Below are positions 45,316 through 55,300 of a stretch of DNA of 64,000 bases, piece by piece. Position numbers and translations under genes: made by a program. This stretch comes from JACKCP01 sp034007295 (lineage in GTDB: Bacteria > Desulfobacterota > Desulfobacteria > Desulfobacterales > JACKCP01), in assembly GCA_034007295.1 (NCBI GenBank), contig JAVERC010000007.1, forward strand, positions 1 to 64,000, given 5' to 3'. Below the pieces are notes generated by a model. That model had not been told where the DNA came from and did not search any database. It saw only the letters and a program-made list of their open reading frames with translations. Every line of letters begins with the position of its first letter. Position 1 is the first letter of the stretch.

Positions 45316-46569
45316 TTAAAATTTATCCACAAGATAATCTCTTCCAAAAAGAATTTTTCTAACTGCATAAAAAGCAGATACAGACACAGTTATTTCGTTT
45401 CCTTTTTTCTCTAAAAATCCTGAACTCAAAAGAGATAAAACAGCATTTACACATCTTGACTCAGAAAAAAAAAGAATCCTTAAAAGAATATCAAAAGGAA
45501 GACTTTTGTGAATCATAAGAGTGTGAAGAATAATTACAGACTCATCTTCAAAAGCCGGTGAAAAAGAAGGCTCTGTAATTTCTGGGAAAACAAATACAAT
45601 AGTTTCATTTGAACCATTTTTTTGTTCTAAAAAAGAATCTTTTAATTTTAAATTGTCATTTTCAAGTCTTAATTTGTCTTTCCATAAATTTAAAGCACTA
45701 AAAACATTTCCCCTGCAATAGGCAGAAATCTTAGTAAATAAAGGATCAATTGGTTCATTTTCCAAAGATATCCCTGTTATTTTTTTACCATTTGAAATAT
45801 TTAAAAATTTAAATTTTGTATAGCTTGAGCTTCTTACAGATTTTGAAATCATAGATACAAATTTTTCATCATTAAAAGACTGCAAGGTTAAAACATTTTT
45901 TGGTGAAAATTTTAAAACTGCCTGAAAATAAGCCCATGCAAAGCTGTGACATCCAATAATTCCTTTACCAAGTTCTCCAATTTCTGCCATGTGAAGTAGT
46001 TTTCTTATTTTTTTCAGTCCGTTTTCGTGGCGTAGAAAAAAATTTTCCAGATCAGGTATTACCCAAATCTTTCCCTTTTCAGGAAAATTTAAAGAAAACT
46101 TTTCACAGCCGGACAAAATTTCTTCATAAGAGGGAGAAGAAATAATGCATGCATCATTATTTTTTGCCCAAAGCCTTAATATTTCAGAATTATATGAAAA
46201 ATGGGGTCCAATAATATAGGTTATGGAAGTTTCAGAATTAAAACTTTCAAGCCAGGTTTCAAGGCATAAATCCAGAGCATTGGAAACATCATTCAAATCG
46301 ACTTCAGGTGCAACAAATTTTTCAAGCCTTTCAGGAAGGACAAACAAATCTTTTTTGTTTTCTTTAAACAATTCATCATTATCTGTTTTCTTATTCAGTG
46401 AAAAATAATTTTTAACGGTTATCCATGCATTTTCAGCTGAACCAGCTGCAGGCATTGAAGGAAGAAGATAATTAGAAAGTGGTACATATTCAAAAAGTTT
46501 TTTTTCTGAAATATCCTTGTTTGAATTTGAAGAAACCGGTTTTGAATTATTTGCAAATATTTTTTTCAT
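45316..46569 (-). CDS. Unknown protein, degenerate ATPase-like, linked to mscS
   Basis: A 417-residue soluble protein that I do not recognise as a named family. The middle resembles a P-loop ATPase core that has lost its nucleotide-binding site: ITYIIGPHFSYNSEILRLWA sits where Walker A would be but has no GK[ST], and KIWVIPDLENFFLRHENGLK sits at the Walker B place, with Asp-Leu-Glu-Asn retained. GCHSFAWAYFQAVLKF follows. The last ~90 residues (LHTLMIHKSLPFDILLRILF ... VLSLLSSGFLEKK) look like a winged helix. It is directly upstream of mscS. A scaffold or regulator of the channel, or of another membrane process, is possible. Confidence 0.7.
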   Translation of the reverse strand: MKKIFANNSKPVSSNSNKDISEKKLFEYVPLSNYLLPSMPAAGSAENAWITVKNYFSLNKKTDNDELFKENKKDLFVLPERLEKFVAPEVDLNDVSNALDLCLETWLESFNSETSITYIIGPHFSYNSEILRLWAKNNDACIISSPSYEEILSGCEKFSLNFPEKGKIWVIPDLENFFLRHENGLKKIRKLLHMAEIGELGKGIIGCHSFAWAYFQAVLKFSPKNVLTLQSFNDEKFVSMISKSVRSSSYTKFKFLNISNGKKITGISLENEPIDPLFTKISAYCRGNVFSALNLWKDKLRLENDNLKLKDSFLEQKNGSNETIVFVFPEITEPSFSPAFEDESVIILHTLMIHKSLPFDILLRILFFSESRCVNAVLSLLSSGFLEKKGNEITVSVSAFYAVRKILFGRDYLVDKF

Positions 46570-46611
46570 ATTAATCCTAAATCTGAAGCTGAAAAAACTT
46601 AGTCAGCCTAT

Positions 46612-46637
46612 GAACAAAAAATTTCAGTTTTGCCTTA
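46612..46637 (+). repeat. Family A fragment (right end)
   Basis: ATGAACAAAAAATTTCAGTT then TTGCC matches the terminal bases of a plus-oriented copy and abuts the next full copy. Confidence 0.4.
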
Positions 46638-46788
46638 ATTATTTGCTGAATGAAAACGGCCTTTTTTGTCCATTTCTGCGTCAGAATCAAAATTTAATCC
46701 TCAAAATACTAAATGTATCCTAAAGGTTAAATTTTTCATCTTCCTTGAACTGAACAAAAAATTCTCGTTTTCGGCCAATCACTAATTA
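46638..46788 (+). repeat. Family A inverted-repeat element
   Basis: Near-perfect copy from TTTGCTGAATGAAAACGGCC to CTCGTTTTCGGCCAATCACT, with TA on both sides. Confidence 0.9.
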
Positions 46789-46850
46789 GTTGCTGAATGA
46801 AAACAGCCTTTAGAATGGACAAAAAACCGTTTTCATTCAACAACTGATTA
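46786..46850. repeat. Internally deleted family A derivative
   Basis: A 65-bp hairpin, TTAGTTGCTGAATGAAAACA ... CCGTTTTCATTCAACAACTG, with the same kind of end on both sides and almost no centre. It shares its first TTA with the end of the preceding copy. Confidence 0.75.
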
Positions 46851-46941
46851 TCAGTTCAAAAATTCTAAAACAATTTAAGGAAATTGAAAAATAAAATCCC
46901 AATTTTCATTGAGAGTTTTTTAGAAATTAAGTAATTAAATC

Positions 46942-46969
46942 TTTACACAAAAAAACCTCATGTTATATG
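46942..46969 (+). promoter_or_regulatory. Sigma-70-type promoter of iorAB
   Basis: TTTACA and TATATG are 16 bp apart. The -10 box overlaps an in-frame ATG at 46967, which argues that iorA really starts at 47021. Confidence 0.45.
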
Positions 46970-47020
46970 ACAGTATTCAGTATTTTAAAAAAACAACCTA
47001 AAAGAGCAGGGAAGAAAACA

Positions 47021-48874
47021 ATGCATAAACTTTTACAGGGTGAACCCGAAAGCAGGCACTTCCTACTTGGAAATGAAGCTATTGCAAGAGGTGCAATTGA
47101 AGCTGGTGTTGCATTTGCAACAACATATCCTGGCACACCGTCATCGGAAATTTCAGCTAATTTATTTGAAATATCACAGGAAACAGACCTTTATTTTGAG
47201 TACAGCTCAAATGAAAAAATAGCACTTGAGCTTGCTTCTGCATCTGCAAACTCAGGTCTTAGAACACTTTGTCTTATGAAGCATGTAGGTTTGAATGTTG
47301 CAGCTGACGTGCTTATGACACTTGCATACCTTGGAGTAAAAAAAGGTCTTGTTCTTCTTACAGCAGATGATCCTTTTATGTTTTCAAGCCAAAATGAGCA
47401 GGATAACAGATATTATGGAAAACTTGCAGGTGTCCCTGTTCTTGAACCTTCTTCTGTTGATGAAGCAAAGGAAATGATAAAATATGCATTTGACCTTTCA
47501 GAACAGCTTAATGAACCTGTAATTTTCAGAACAACTACAAGGGTAAATCATTCTTCAGGAATAGTTGAATTTAAAGATATTACTCTACCTCAGACTAAAG
47601 GTGAATTTGTTAAAGACCCAATGAATTATGTGTCTGTTCCAGCAGTTTCAAGAAAAAGACACAAGGTTTTATTAGACAATCTTGAAAAGGCTGCAACAAT
47701 TTCAGATTCCTGTTCATATAATTTTATCAAGGGAAAAGGAAACTTTGGAATTATCTGCAACGGAGTAAGTTATGCATATGTATGCGACTCAATAAAAGAC
47801 CTTGGAATTGAAGACAAGGTAAAAATACTCAGGCCGGGTCTTTCCCATCCAATGCCTGATGCACTTATAAAAGAATTTTTAAAGGACACAGAAAAGGTTC
47901 TTGTAGTTGAAGAAGGCGAACCTGTTATGGAAGAATATGTCCGTTCAGTTGCACAGACCCAGAAAATAACCTGTGAAATAAAAGGCAAACACAAAGACCT
48001 TTTATCAAGGCTATATGAGTTCAACCCTTCAATTGTCAGAAGTGCAATTGCAAAATTTTTCGGATTTGAAAATAAAAGTGCAGTTCCAGTAGACATAAGC
48101 GATCTTCCAGTTCTGCCAAACAGACCCCCAAACCTTTGTGCCGGATGTGCACACAGAGCAGTTTTTTACGCTGCAAAAAAAGCTGGCGGAACTGATACTC
48201 TTTATCCTTCTGATATTGGATGCTACACTCTTGGATTTCTTCCGCCTGTTGGAATGGGTGATTTTGTTCTTTGCATGGGAGCTTCTATCGGCACTGCATG
48301 CGGTTTTTCAAAAAGCACAGGAAAAAATACCCTTGCTTTTATCGGAGACTCAACTTTTTTCCATTCTGGAATAAACGGTCTTTTAAATGCTGTTTTTAAC
48401 AATCATGACATTACAGTTGTAATTCTTGACAACAGAACAACAGCAATGACAGGTCATCAGCCAAACCCAGGCGTTGACATGACAGAACTTGGATTTGAAA
48501 ACTACAATCAGATAGATATTGAAGCTGTTGTAAAAAGCCTTGGAGTTGGATATGTTCAGACCGTAAAACCATACAACATAAGAAAAACCCAGGAAGCCAT
48601 TGAAGAGGCAATGAAATTTAAAGGCGTATCAGTTGTTATTGCCAAGGAAAAATGTGTTCTTTATGCCAAGCAGCTTGGACAGGGTAAAAAAACCGTATTT
48701 CAGGTTAACCATGACAAATGCAAAAATCACAGAAATTGTGTCAACGACCTTGGATGCCCTGCATTTTACATAGAAAAAGACAAGGTGAATATTAACCCTG
48801 AAATGTGTACAGGATGTTCAGTCTGTGCCCAGATTTGTCCTGAAAATGCAATATCTCCGGTAAAAATCAAATAA
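47021..48874 (+). CDS. iorA: Indolepyruvate ferredoxin oxidoreductase, alpha subunit
   Basis: Catalyses oxidative decarboxylation of aryl-pyruvates, from aromatic amino-acid breakdown, to aryl-acetyl-CoA with ferredoxin as acceptor; works with IorB. About 617 residues: an N-terminal pyrimidine-binding domain (LLGNEAIARGAIEAGVAFAT), a middle domain, CAGCAHRAVFYAAKKAG, and the thiamine diphosphate motif from LAFIGDSTFFHSG to LDNRTTAMTGHQPNPG. The C-terminus is a ferredoxin-like domain with CTGCSVCAQICP plus a second cysteine set (CKNHRNCVNDLGCP). I choose the ATG at 47021 (MHKLLQGEP) because AGGGAAG precedes it and the longer frame to 46967 would start inside the predicted promoter. iorB follows after 19 bp. 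Confidence 0.94.
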   Translation: MHKLLQGEPESRHFLLGNEAIARGAIEAGVAFATTYPGTPSSEISANLFEISQETDLYFEYSSNEKIALELASASANSGLRTLCLMKHVGLNVAADVLMTLAYLGVKKGLVLLTADDPFMFSSQNEQDNRYYGKLAGVPVLEPSSVDEAKEMIKYAFDLSEQLNEPVIFRTTTRVNHSSGIVEFKDITLPQTKGEFVKDPMNYVSVPAVSRKRHKVLLDNLEKAATISDSCSYNFIKGKGNFGIICNGVSYAYVCDSIKDLGIEDKVKILRPGLSHPMPDALIKEFLKDTEKVLVVEEGEPVMEEYVRSVAQTQKITCEIKGKHKDLLSRLYEFNPSIVRSAIAKFFGFENKSAVPVDISDLPVLPNRPPNLCAGCAHRAVFYAAKKAGGTDTLYPSDIGCYTLGFLPPVGMGDFVLCMGASIGTACGFSKSTGKNTLAFIGDSTFFHSGINGLLNAVFNNHDITVVILDNRTTAMTGHQPNPGVDMTELGFENYNQIDIEAVVKSLGVGYVQTVKPYNIRKTQEAIEEAMKFKGVSVVIAKEKCVLYAKQLGQGKKTVFQVNHDKCKNHRNCVNDLGCPAFYIEKDKVNINPEMCTGCSVCAQICPENAISPVKIK

Positions 48875-48893
48875 AAACACAAGGATAAAAACC

Positions 48894-49496
48894 ATGAGCA
48901 ATATAACCAAACTTATAATAGTTGCAGTAGGCGGACAGGGAAACCTTCTTGCCTCAAAAATTCTTGGAGAAGCAGCCCTTGATGCCGGAATTCAGGTTCA
49001 GATGAGCGAAATTCACGGAATGGCACAAAGAGGCGGTGTTGTTGAATCTTCAATACTTTTTGGAGATGCAAAAAGCTCAATTATTGCAGACGGTGAAGCA
49101 GATATTTTACTTGGATTTGAACCTCTTGAATCTTTAAGAGCAGTTGCAAAATGCAATAAAAATACTGAAATTATTACCAATATGAGACCTTTACAGCCTT
49201 TTACCTCGGCAATAGGCCTTGCAAAATATCCTGAATCAGAAGAAATTGAAAAACTTTTAAAAGCAAAATCAAAAAATTTTCTTGGATTTGATGCAACAAA
49301 ACTTGCAATTGAAGCCGGAACTTCACTAAGCCTTAACATGGTTCTTCTTGGTGCACTTGCACAAAGAAATCTCATACCAATAGGAAAAGACCTTATTGAA
49401 AAAACAATAAAGGAAAAAACAAAAAAACAATTTGCAGAAACAAACCTGAAGGCTTTTCATGCAGGTTTTCAAAAAGCATTGGAGCTTAGTAAATAA
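48894..49496 (+). CDS. iorB: Indolepyruvate oxidoreductase, beta subunit
   Basis: A 200-residue gamma-type pyruvate:ferredoxin oxidoreductase domain protein, partner of IorA. VGGQGNLLASKILGEAALDA at the N-terminus, EIHGMAQRGGVVESSILFGD and LLGFEPLESLRAV are the family's conserved motifs. A clear ribosome-binding site (AAGGA) precedes the ATG. The next gene begins 1 nt after its stop codon. Confidence 0.95.
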   Translation: MSNITKLIIVAVGGQGNLLASKILGEAALDAGIQVQMSEIHGMAQRGGVVESSILFGDAKSSIIADGEADILLGFEPLESLRAVAKCNKNTEIITNMRPLQPFTSAIGLAKYPESEEIEKLLKAKSKNFLGFDATKLAIEAGTSLSLNMVLLGALAQRNLIPIGKDLIEKTIKEKTKKQFAETNLKAFHAGFQKALELSK

Positions 49497-49497
49497 A

Positions 49498-50967
49498 GTG
49501 AAAAAATTAACAGGAATTATTTATTTGATTCTGATTTGTTTAATTTTTCCCTTAAATGTTTTTTCAAATGAAGAAACATCCGTTTATATTGAAAAGTTTA
49601 AAGTCCACTCACCAGATAAAAATGATGAGTATTTGTCAGAGGGTATCAATTCTGTTCTTACGGGATTGATATCCCCTGTAAACGGGGTTAAAATAAATGA
49701 ATCATATGAAGAAGAAGGGTTTATAATTTCAGGAAGTATTGTAATAATAGAAAACTCTTCAATTACTTCTGCATCATTAAAATTCAACAAACAAATTATT
49801 GAATCATTTAATAAAAGAAGTGAGAACAAGTCTGATATTTTAAACAATATCAATGAATTTGGTCTTTTATGCAAAAAAATAATAGAAAGCAAATCATATA
49901 AAACAAATTTTGAAAAGCCTCAAATACAGGTATCACAACAGCTCAAGCCAAAAATGGATATTATTTCTGCAACAAGTCCCATTCCAGATGAAATTAAAAG
50001 TATTTTATGTTTTGATATCAACAATGACAATAAAAATGAACTGGCTCTGCTTGGAGAAAATAAAATTACAATATCTTCATTAGAAAATAATGAACTTTCT
50101 CAAATCTGCTCAATTGATATTCCAATAGAATTAGAAACTGTTTCGCTTGAGTCTGTAATAATTAAAAAAACTCAAATGATTATTGCAAATTTATTTGACA
50201 CCAGATCAAAAAAATTTGAGGCAAAACTGTATTCTTTTGACAATAATTTAAAAAAACTAAAGGAAACCAAAAATTTCCCTGAAAATTATTTTTATAAATC
50301 CACATATTTAAATTCAGACGAAAAAACAATAATTGCCAAAAAAGGCGACAATTTCAAAACAAAGCTGTTCAGGGAAAAAATTTATATTTTTAATCCTGAT
50401 GATTTCAGTTTTAAAAAACTTAAAATAAGTAAAAACTTTGAATTTTTCCCCTCAATAGTTTCAGGCAGTTATACAGATGAAAAATCAAAGCAATGGATTA
50501 CTCTAAGTTCAAAAGGTATGATAGAACTTTTTTCTGAAAAATTTGAATCAATATTTGAAACTGAAAAAATTTTTGGCGGCTCAATTACTTATGCAAGTTA
50601 TGAAACTGACGGAAGAGATGAAATTGATTCAAGATACTTTTTCCCAACAAGAATTATTCAGGTAAAAATGAAAAACGGTAAAACCATGCTTTTGACAATC
50701 AAAAATAAAGACGGCGGAACAAGACTTTTGCAAAGGCTTCGATTTTTTAAAGAAGGATCAATTTGCGGACTTGTCTGGGATAAAATTTCTCTTGAGGAAT
50801 TTTTCTGCTCAAGAACTTTTAAAGGCTTTATTTCAGATTTCCAGCTCTGCGACATAAATAATGACGGCAAAAAGGAAATTATTTTGTCAAATCCCCAAAG
50901 GAAAAATGGATTTTCAAATAATTTAAGCACAAGGATAATTGTAATTCCTTTTTACTCTGCTTTTTAA
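49498..50967 (+). CDS. Secreted protein with VCBS/FG-GAP-like repeats
   Basis: About 489 residues. A signal peptide is clear (KKLTGIIYLILICLIFPLNV, cleavage likely after FSN). Two Asp/Asn-rich calcium-binding-like loops, FDINNDNKNELAL (about residue 180) and CDINNDGKKEIIL (about 462), are typical of VCBS/FG-GAP beta-propellers, and the rest is beta-rich. The start is the GTG at 49498, one base after the iorB stop; the frame extends further upstream inside iorB but the signal peptide begins here. Export and beta-propeller fold suggest a periplasmic or surface role; why it is joined to iorAB is unclear. Confidence 0.75.
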   Translation: MKKLTGIIYLILICLIFPLNVFSNEETSVYIEKFKVHSPDKNDEYLSEGINSVLTGLISPVNGVKINESYEEEGFIISGSIVIIENSSITSASLKFNKQIIESFNKRSENKSDILNNINEFGLLCKKIIESKSYKTNFEKPQIQVSQQLKPKMDIISATSPIPDEIKSILCFDINNDNKNELALLGENKITISSLENNELSQICSIDIPIELETVSLESVIIKKTQMIIANLFDTRSKKFEAKLYSFDNNLKKLKETKNFPENYFYKSTYLNSDEKTIIAKKGDNFKTKLFREKIYIFNPDDFSFKKLKISKNFEFFPSIVSGSYTDEKSKQWITLSSKGMIELFSEKFESIFETEKIFGGSITYASYETDGRDEIDSRYFFPTRIIQVKMKNGKTMLLTIKNKDGGTRLLQRLRFFKEGSICGLVWDKISLEEFFCSRTFKGFISDFQLCDINNDGKKEIILSNPQRKNGFSNNLSTRIIVIPFYSAF

Positions 50968-50987
50968 TAAGGCTATAAAATATAGAC

Positions 50988-51035
50988 ACCTAAAGGTTAA
51001 TTTTTACCATATCTGAATTTAAAAAAAATTTCAGT
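50988..51035 (+). repeat. Possible eroded family A fragment
   Basis: ACCTAAAGGTTAATTTTTAC and CTGAATTTAAAAAAAATTTC resemble the right half of a plus-oriented element. The match is weak. A short TAGTTGCTGAATTGAATTTT at 51222 could be another left-end remnant. Confidence 0.3.
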
Positions 51036-51065
51036 AAAGCAAGTTCTAGAATTAGTTTATAATAC

Positions 51066-51108
51066 ATTGCATCAGGCTTTTAAACCATGCCTGATGCAAT
51101 TTAATATT
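51066..51108. terminator. Hairpin terminator downstream of the VCBS gene
   Basis: ATTGCATCAGGC pairs perfectly with GCCTGATGCAAT (12 bp) and is followed by a T-rich stretch (TTAATATTTG). It is 100 bp after the stop codon. Confidence 0.6.
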
Positions 51109-51194
51109 TGTGGCAAAACAAAACTTCAAAGATATATTTTATAAAATAATTATCTGATTTTTTTAAAACTAAAAGTGCTAACCAAAATCATACC

Positions 51195-51223
51195 TTGACC
51201 CTAACCCTTCTTTTAACTATATA
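51195..51223 (+). promoter_or_regulatory. Sigma-70-type promoter of mnmH
   Basis: TTGACC and TATATA are separated by 17 bp; transcription would begin near 51230, about 28 bp before the start codon. Confidence 0.55.
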
Positions 51224-51257
51224 GTTGCTGAATTGAATTTTTTAAGGCTGTTTTAAA

Positions 51258-52319
51258 ATGACATTTTCTTCAATAAACCCGATTGAATTTATAAAAAAAT
51301 CTAAGAATGAACTTATAATTGATGTAAGATCTCCGCTTGAATATCAAAGAGGCCATATTCCTGGGGCCTTAAACATTCCCATATTTGATAACGAACAAAG
51401 AAAAGACATTGGTACTATATATAAAAAATCAGGTAAAAAAGAGGCTGTGCTAAAAGGTATTTTTTATGTTCAGCCAAAACTTTACTCATTTGTTAACCAA
51501 ATTTATTCATTGCTTCCAGATGAATCTAAAGAAATTTTTGTATACTGCCAAAGGGGAGGAATGAGAAGCGAATCTTTTTCATGGCTTCTCCATACATCAG
51601 GTTTTAATGTTTCAAGACTTGATTCAGGCTATAAAAATTATAGACAAGTTGTGCTTGATACTTTTGACAAAAAAATGGAGTTTATTCTTCTTGGGGGAAA
51701 AACAGGATGCGGAAAAACAGATATTTTGCATGAACTTGAAAAAAAGGGAGAGCAGGTTCTTGACCTTGAAAAAATTGCCTGTCACAAGGGTTCTGCCTTT
51801 GGTGATTTAGGACAGGATAAACAGCCATCTCCCCAGCAGTTTGAAAATAATCTTTTTAAAAAATTATTTGAATTTGAAGAAACCAAACCTGTTTGGGTAG
51901 AAAATGAAAGTCCTGGGATAGGTGGGCTTTTTATCCCTTTAGGAATTAGAAACAACATGAAAAATGCTTTCCTGATAAATATAGAAATACCTTTAGATGA
52001 AAGAGTAAAAAGAATTACAAAGGAATACGGCAAATTTGAAACCCGTCTTTTACAAGAAAGATTAAAAAAAATTACAAGAAAACTTGGTGCAGATAATTTA
52101 AAAAAAGCTGATTTTTTTCTTTTAAATGGCAAACTTGAGGAAACAATTGAAATTCTTATAAACTATTATGACAAAGGTTATTCCCACTATATGAAAAAAA
52201 TTGATTTTCATGAAAATAATAAAACTATAAACTTTGAACATGACAATCCCAAAAAAAATGCTGAATTTATCCTCAATTTTTATTCGTGCAAAACTTCTAT
52301 TATTGGAAGCTCCCACTGA
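51258..52319 (+). CDS. mnmH: tRNA 2-selenouridine synthase
   Basis: Replaces sulfur by selenium in 2-thiouridine at the wobble position of Lys, Glu and Gln tRNAs, using selenophosphate. The 353 residues have an N-terminal rhodanese domain (ELIIDVRSPLEYQRGHIPGA) with the catalytic Cys in VYCQRGGMRSESFSWLL, and a C-terminal P-loop domain with Walker A LLGGKTGCGKTDIL. ACHKGSAFGDLG and VENESPGIGG are further family motifs. Its presence implies a selD gene elsewhere and selenium use. The last 40 bp of the coding region overlap the 3' end of the convergent helicase-fusion gene. Confidence 0.94.
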   Translation: MTFSSINPIEFIKKSKNELIIDVRSPLEYQRGHIPGALNIPIFDNEQRKDIGTIYKKSGKKEAVLKGIFYVQPKLYSFVNQIYSLLPDESKEIFVYCQRGGMRSESFSWLLHTSGFNVSRLDSGYKNYRQVVLDTFDKKMEFILLGGKTGCGKTDILHELEKKGEQVLDLEKIACHKGSAFGDLGQDKQPSPQQFENNLFKKLFEFEETKPVWVENESPGIGGLFIPLGIRNNMKNAFLINIEIPLDERVKRITKEYGKFETRLLQERLKKITRKLGADNLKKADFFLLNGKLEETIEILINYYDKGYSHYMKKIDFHENNKTINFEHDNPKKNAEFILNFYSCKTSIIGSSH

Positions 52320-55300
52320 TCTACCTTAATCTTTTCTTTCAGCTTAATATTGTCATCGTTTTCTTTTTTCCTCCCGACTATTGCAAGAACCCTTGCAGCA
52401 ACTTTTTTTGTTGGATTTTTTAAAATATTTCCCCATTTTCTGCAGCCAGCTTCAGAAAGTTGGCCAATTTTATTTTTAAATTCATCAGTTATAAAAATTT
52501 TACCAGTATTGCTTTCAAAAAATAAGGAAACCTTATCTTTTGGGTTTAATTTTTTCAGATTTGAATGAATCGGATGGTCTGCTCTAAAAAAACCTGGATA
52601 ACTTATAAAAAGATCTTTCATCCCAATAATATCTACTCTAAATCCTGGTTTATATCCCATTATTGATACATTTTTTGCTCTTTTTTGAAAAACATATGGG
52701 AAATTATTAATTTTTTGTATATGCAAATTTTTCTGATCTTTCAGACTATATAGAAAAAGTCCCTTTTTTGCACGGGTCATTCCAACATAATAAAGCCTTG
52801 TTTCATCTTCGGATTGCAAAATATCTGGCCTATCCCAGCCACCATCAGTTATAAAAACATACTCAAATTCCATTCCCTTTACACTGTGAACTGTTCCAAG
52901 AAAAACTCCGTTTCCGGTTTTCGGGTCTCTTTTTTCCTCAAAAAATGCTTCTATAAAAAATTTTTTAAGCTCATAAATAAAAACAGGAATTTCACCATTT
53001 ATTTCATCCCAGATATCAAGAAGCTCAGAAAGCTGCTTTGTCCAGATATTTTCATTATCAAATAAATTTAAAACATCTTTTTTTACTTGGGATGGTAAAA
53101 TACTTTTTTCAATATTATCTTCAATATAGTTAAAAAATTTTTGAAATTCCCTTACACCTGAAATGGAAAAGCCACAGTCCTTAGCCAAAAGATAACAAAA
53201 AGGAATGCTTTCTGCTGCAAGAGCAAGCCTTGTACTTACAAGTGGAGGCTTTGAAATCCCGAATCTTGAAATCACAGCAAAATCATCATAACTTAAATTA
53301 ACGTCTTCTTTTATAAGCCTTTTTATTTCCTCTGCGACTGAATTTCCCATTGATTCATAATTATCTGCAAAAACAAGACAAACCTTATCTTTAAAATCAA
53401 TTTGATCTTCTTTTAAAATCAGGTTTTTTCTTCTCTGATTTATCCTGATTGGAGCATTTGTTTTCATTCTATTTTTATTAAAGGATATAAGACAATTTGA
53501 GGTTTCAATTATTGGATATGTTGATCGATAATTTTCCACAAGAAAATATTTAGAAGCATCATAATCTTTTTCAAACTGTTTTATAAATTTTATATTAGAA
53601 TTTCTGAATGAATAAATATTCTGGTCATCATCTCCAACAGCCATAATTGTTATTTTTTCATCAGCATCCTTTTCAACCCTTCCAGTTATTGCAGATATGA
53701 GCTCATACTGAGTTCCATCAATATCTTGATATTCATCAACAAAAATATGTCTGTATTTTGAAAGGAATAAATTTCTTGAGTCTTCAGGTTCAATTCCTGC
53801 AATAATTTTAGTACCATTTAAAATCTGTACAGCTTCTGTAAGTATGTTTTTAAAAAAATTTTTATCTTCAATTTCCAAAATTTTTCTTTCTGCAAGAGAA
53901 CGCCCACACACTCTCATTGCAAAACCATGATAGGTCATAACAGAAACAAATTTTGCTCCTGAAAGTTTTTTAATTCTTTTTTTTAAATCCATCATGTTGT
54001 GATGATTAAAGCATAAGACAAGAATTGCATTTGGAGGTACACATTCATGCTTTATCAGCCAGGCACATCTGTGAACTATTGTTTTTGTCTTGCCTGACCC
54101 AGGTCCTGCAAGAACAAGAATATTTTCATCTTGCTTTGCACAAACAATTGATTCTTGAATATTATTTGAAAGAGATTCAACAATAACCCTGTAATCCTCA
54201 GAGTTCATAGCTGTTTCAATTAAATTTTTTTCTTCTTTGAAATATTTATTTATAAAAGTCTTATGGGGCAAAAAAAAATATTCAGACATAAAAACAATAG
54301 CATTTCTGATTTTATCAAGTCCGATTTTTGCATATTTTTCCATGACATGAACCTGAACATTTTTCTGACCGTAATAATGGCTTAAAGGCTGATAATCTCC
54401 TAAAGTATATTGCCTTCCTTTACAATCAGGCGAAATCCTTAAGGTCATGGCCTGCCTGATAATGCCTATTCCAGATTTCAAAACAACACAACCTGTCCTA
54501 TCAAGATAATTCAGACACATAATCGCTGTTAAATCGGGTTCTGGTTTAAATTTCATATCGCAATTATTGTAATAAAAATCTTTTTTTATACACTCATGGA
54601 TATCTTCGAGATAGAATTCGCAAAGAACCTGAAATTTAACTTCCTGAAATTTTTTTGGAATAAATTCCATAATTTTATCAAGTATTGTTTTGGAAATATT
54701 TTGTCTCAAAAAAACAAGTGCCCTTATTTCTTCCCAGGGTGAATTCAAAACAACCTTAACTTTTTCAGTCCCCCCTCCTCCCTTAATTGTTATGCTTTTT
54801 CTTTTCTGGCTTCCCATGTCCTTTGATATTGACTCAAGAATAATACTTACACCATGAGTTGTTATATTATCAAAACCTGAAGATTTTAATTTCTGGGACA
54901 TGAGCCTTAAATTAAAAAGATTACCCTTTTCCTGATTTTCATAGGCAAAAGGCTCCATTTCCTCCATTATTTTAAGAAGCTTAATTTCTGCAGCTACAAA
55001 ATTTTTGAGTTTTTTACCAGAGCTGTTAGCACCATAAGGTTTTACATGAGCTGTCATTGCAAAACCTTTTTTTATAATTGCTGCATTAGCCATATCTGAA
55101 ATAATTGAAATTATAAATTTTGAATCCTCAAACCTTTTATCTTTTCTGGCAATATCACCAAGCTGAACTATCAAGTCATCTGCAGATACAAACCCTTTTT
55201 GTTCCTGATTAAATAAAACAGATAATATTCTTAAATAAATTGCCTTTGTTTTTTGGGAAAGATTTAATTTTTCAATTATTTTCAAAGCTTCTTCTTCGTC

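Noticed and set aside
46517..46723. Open frame ending NENGLFCPFL-like
   Set aside because: The same peptide tail appears in the frame at 57892-58158 because both cross a family A element; codons come from the repeat and there is no ribosome-binding site.
46612..46850. CRISPR-like repetition
   Set aside because: Repeats are long, palindromic and dispersed, with no regular unique spacers and no cas genes.
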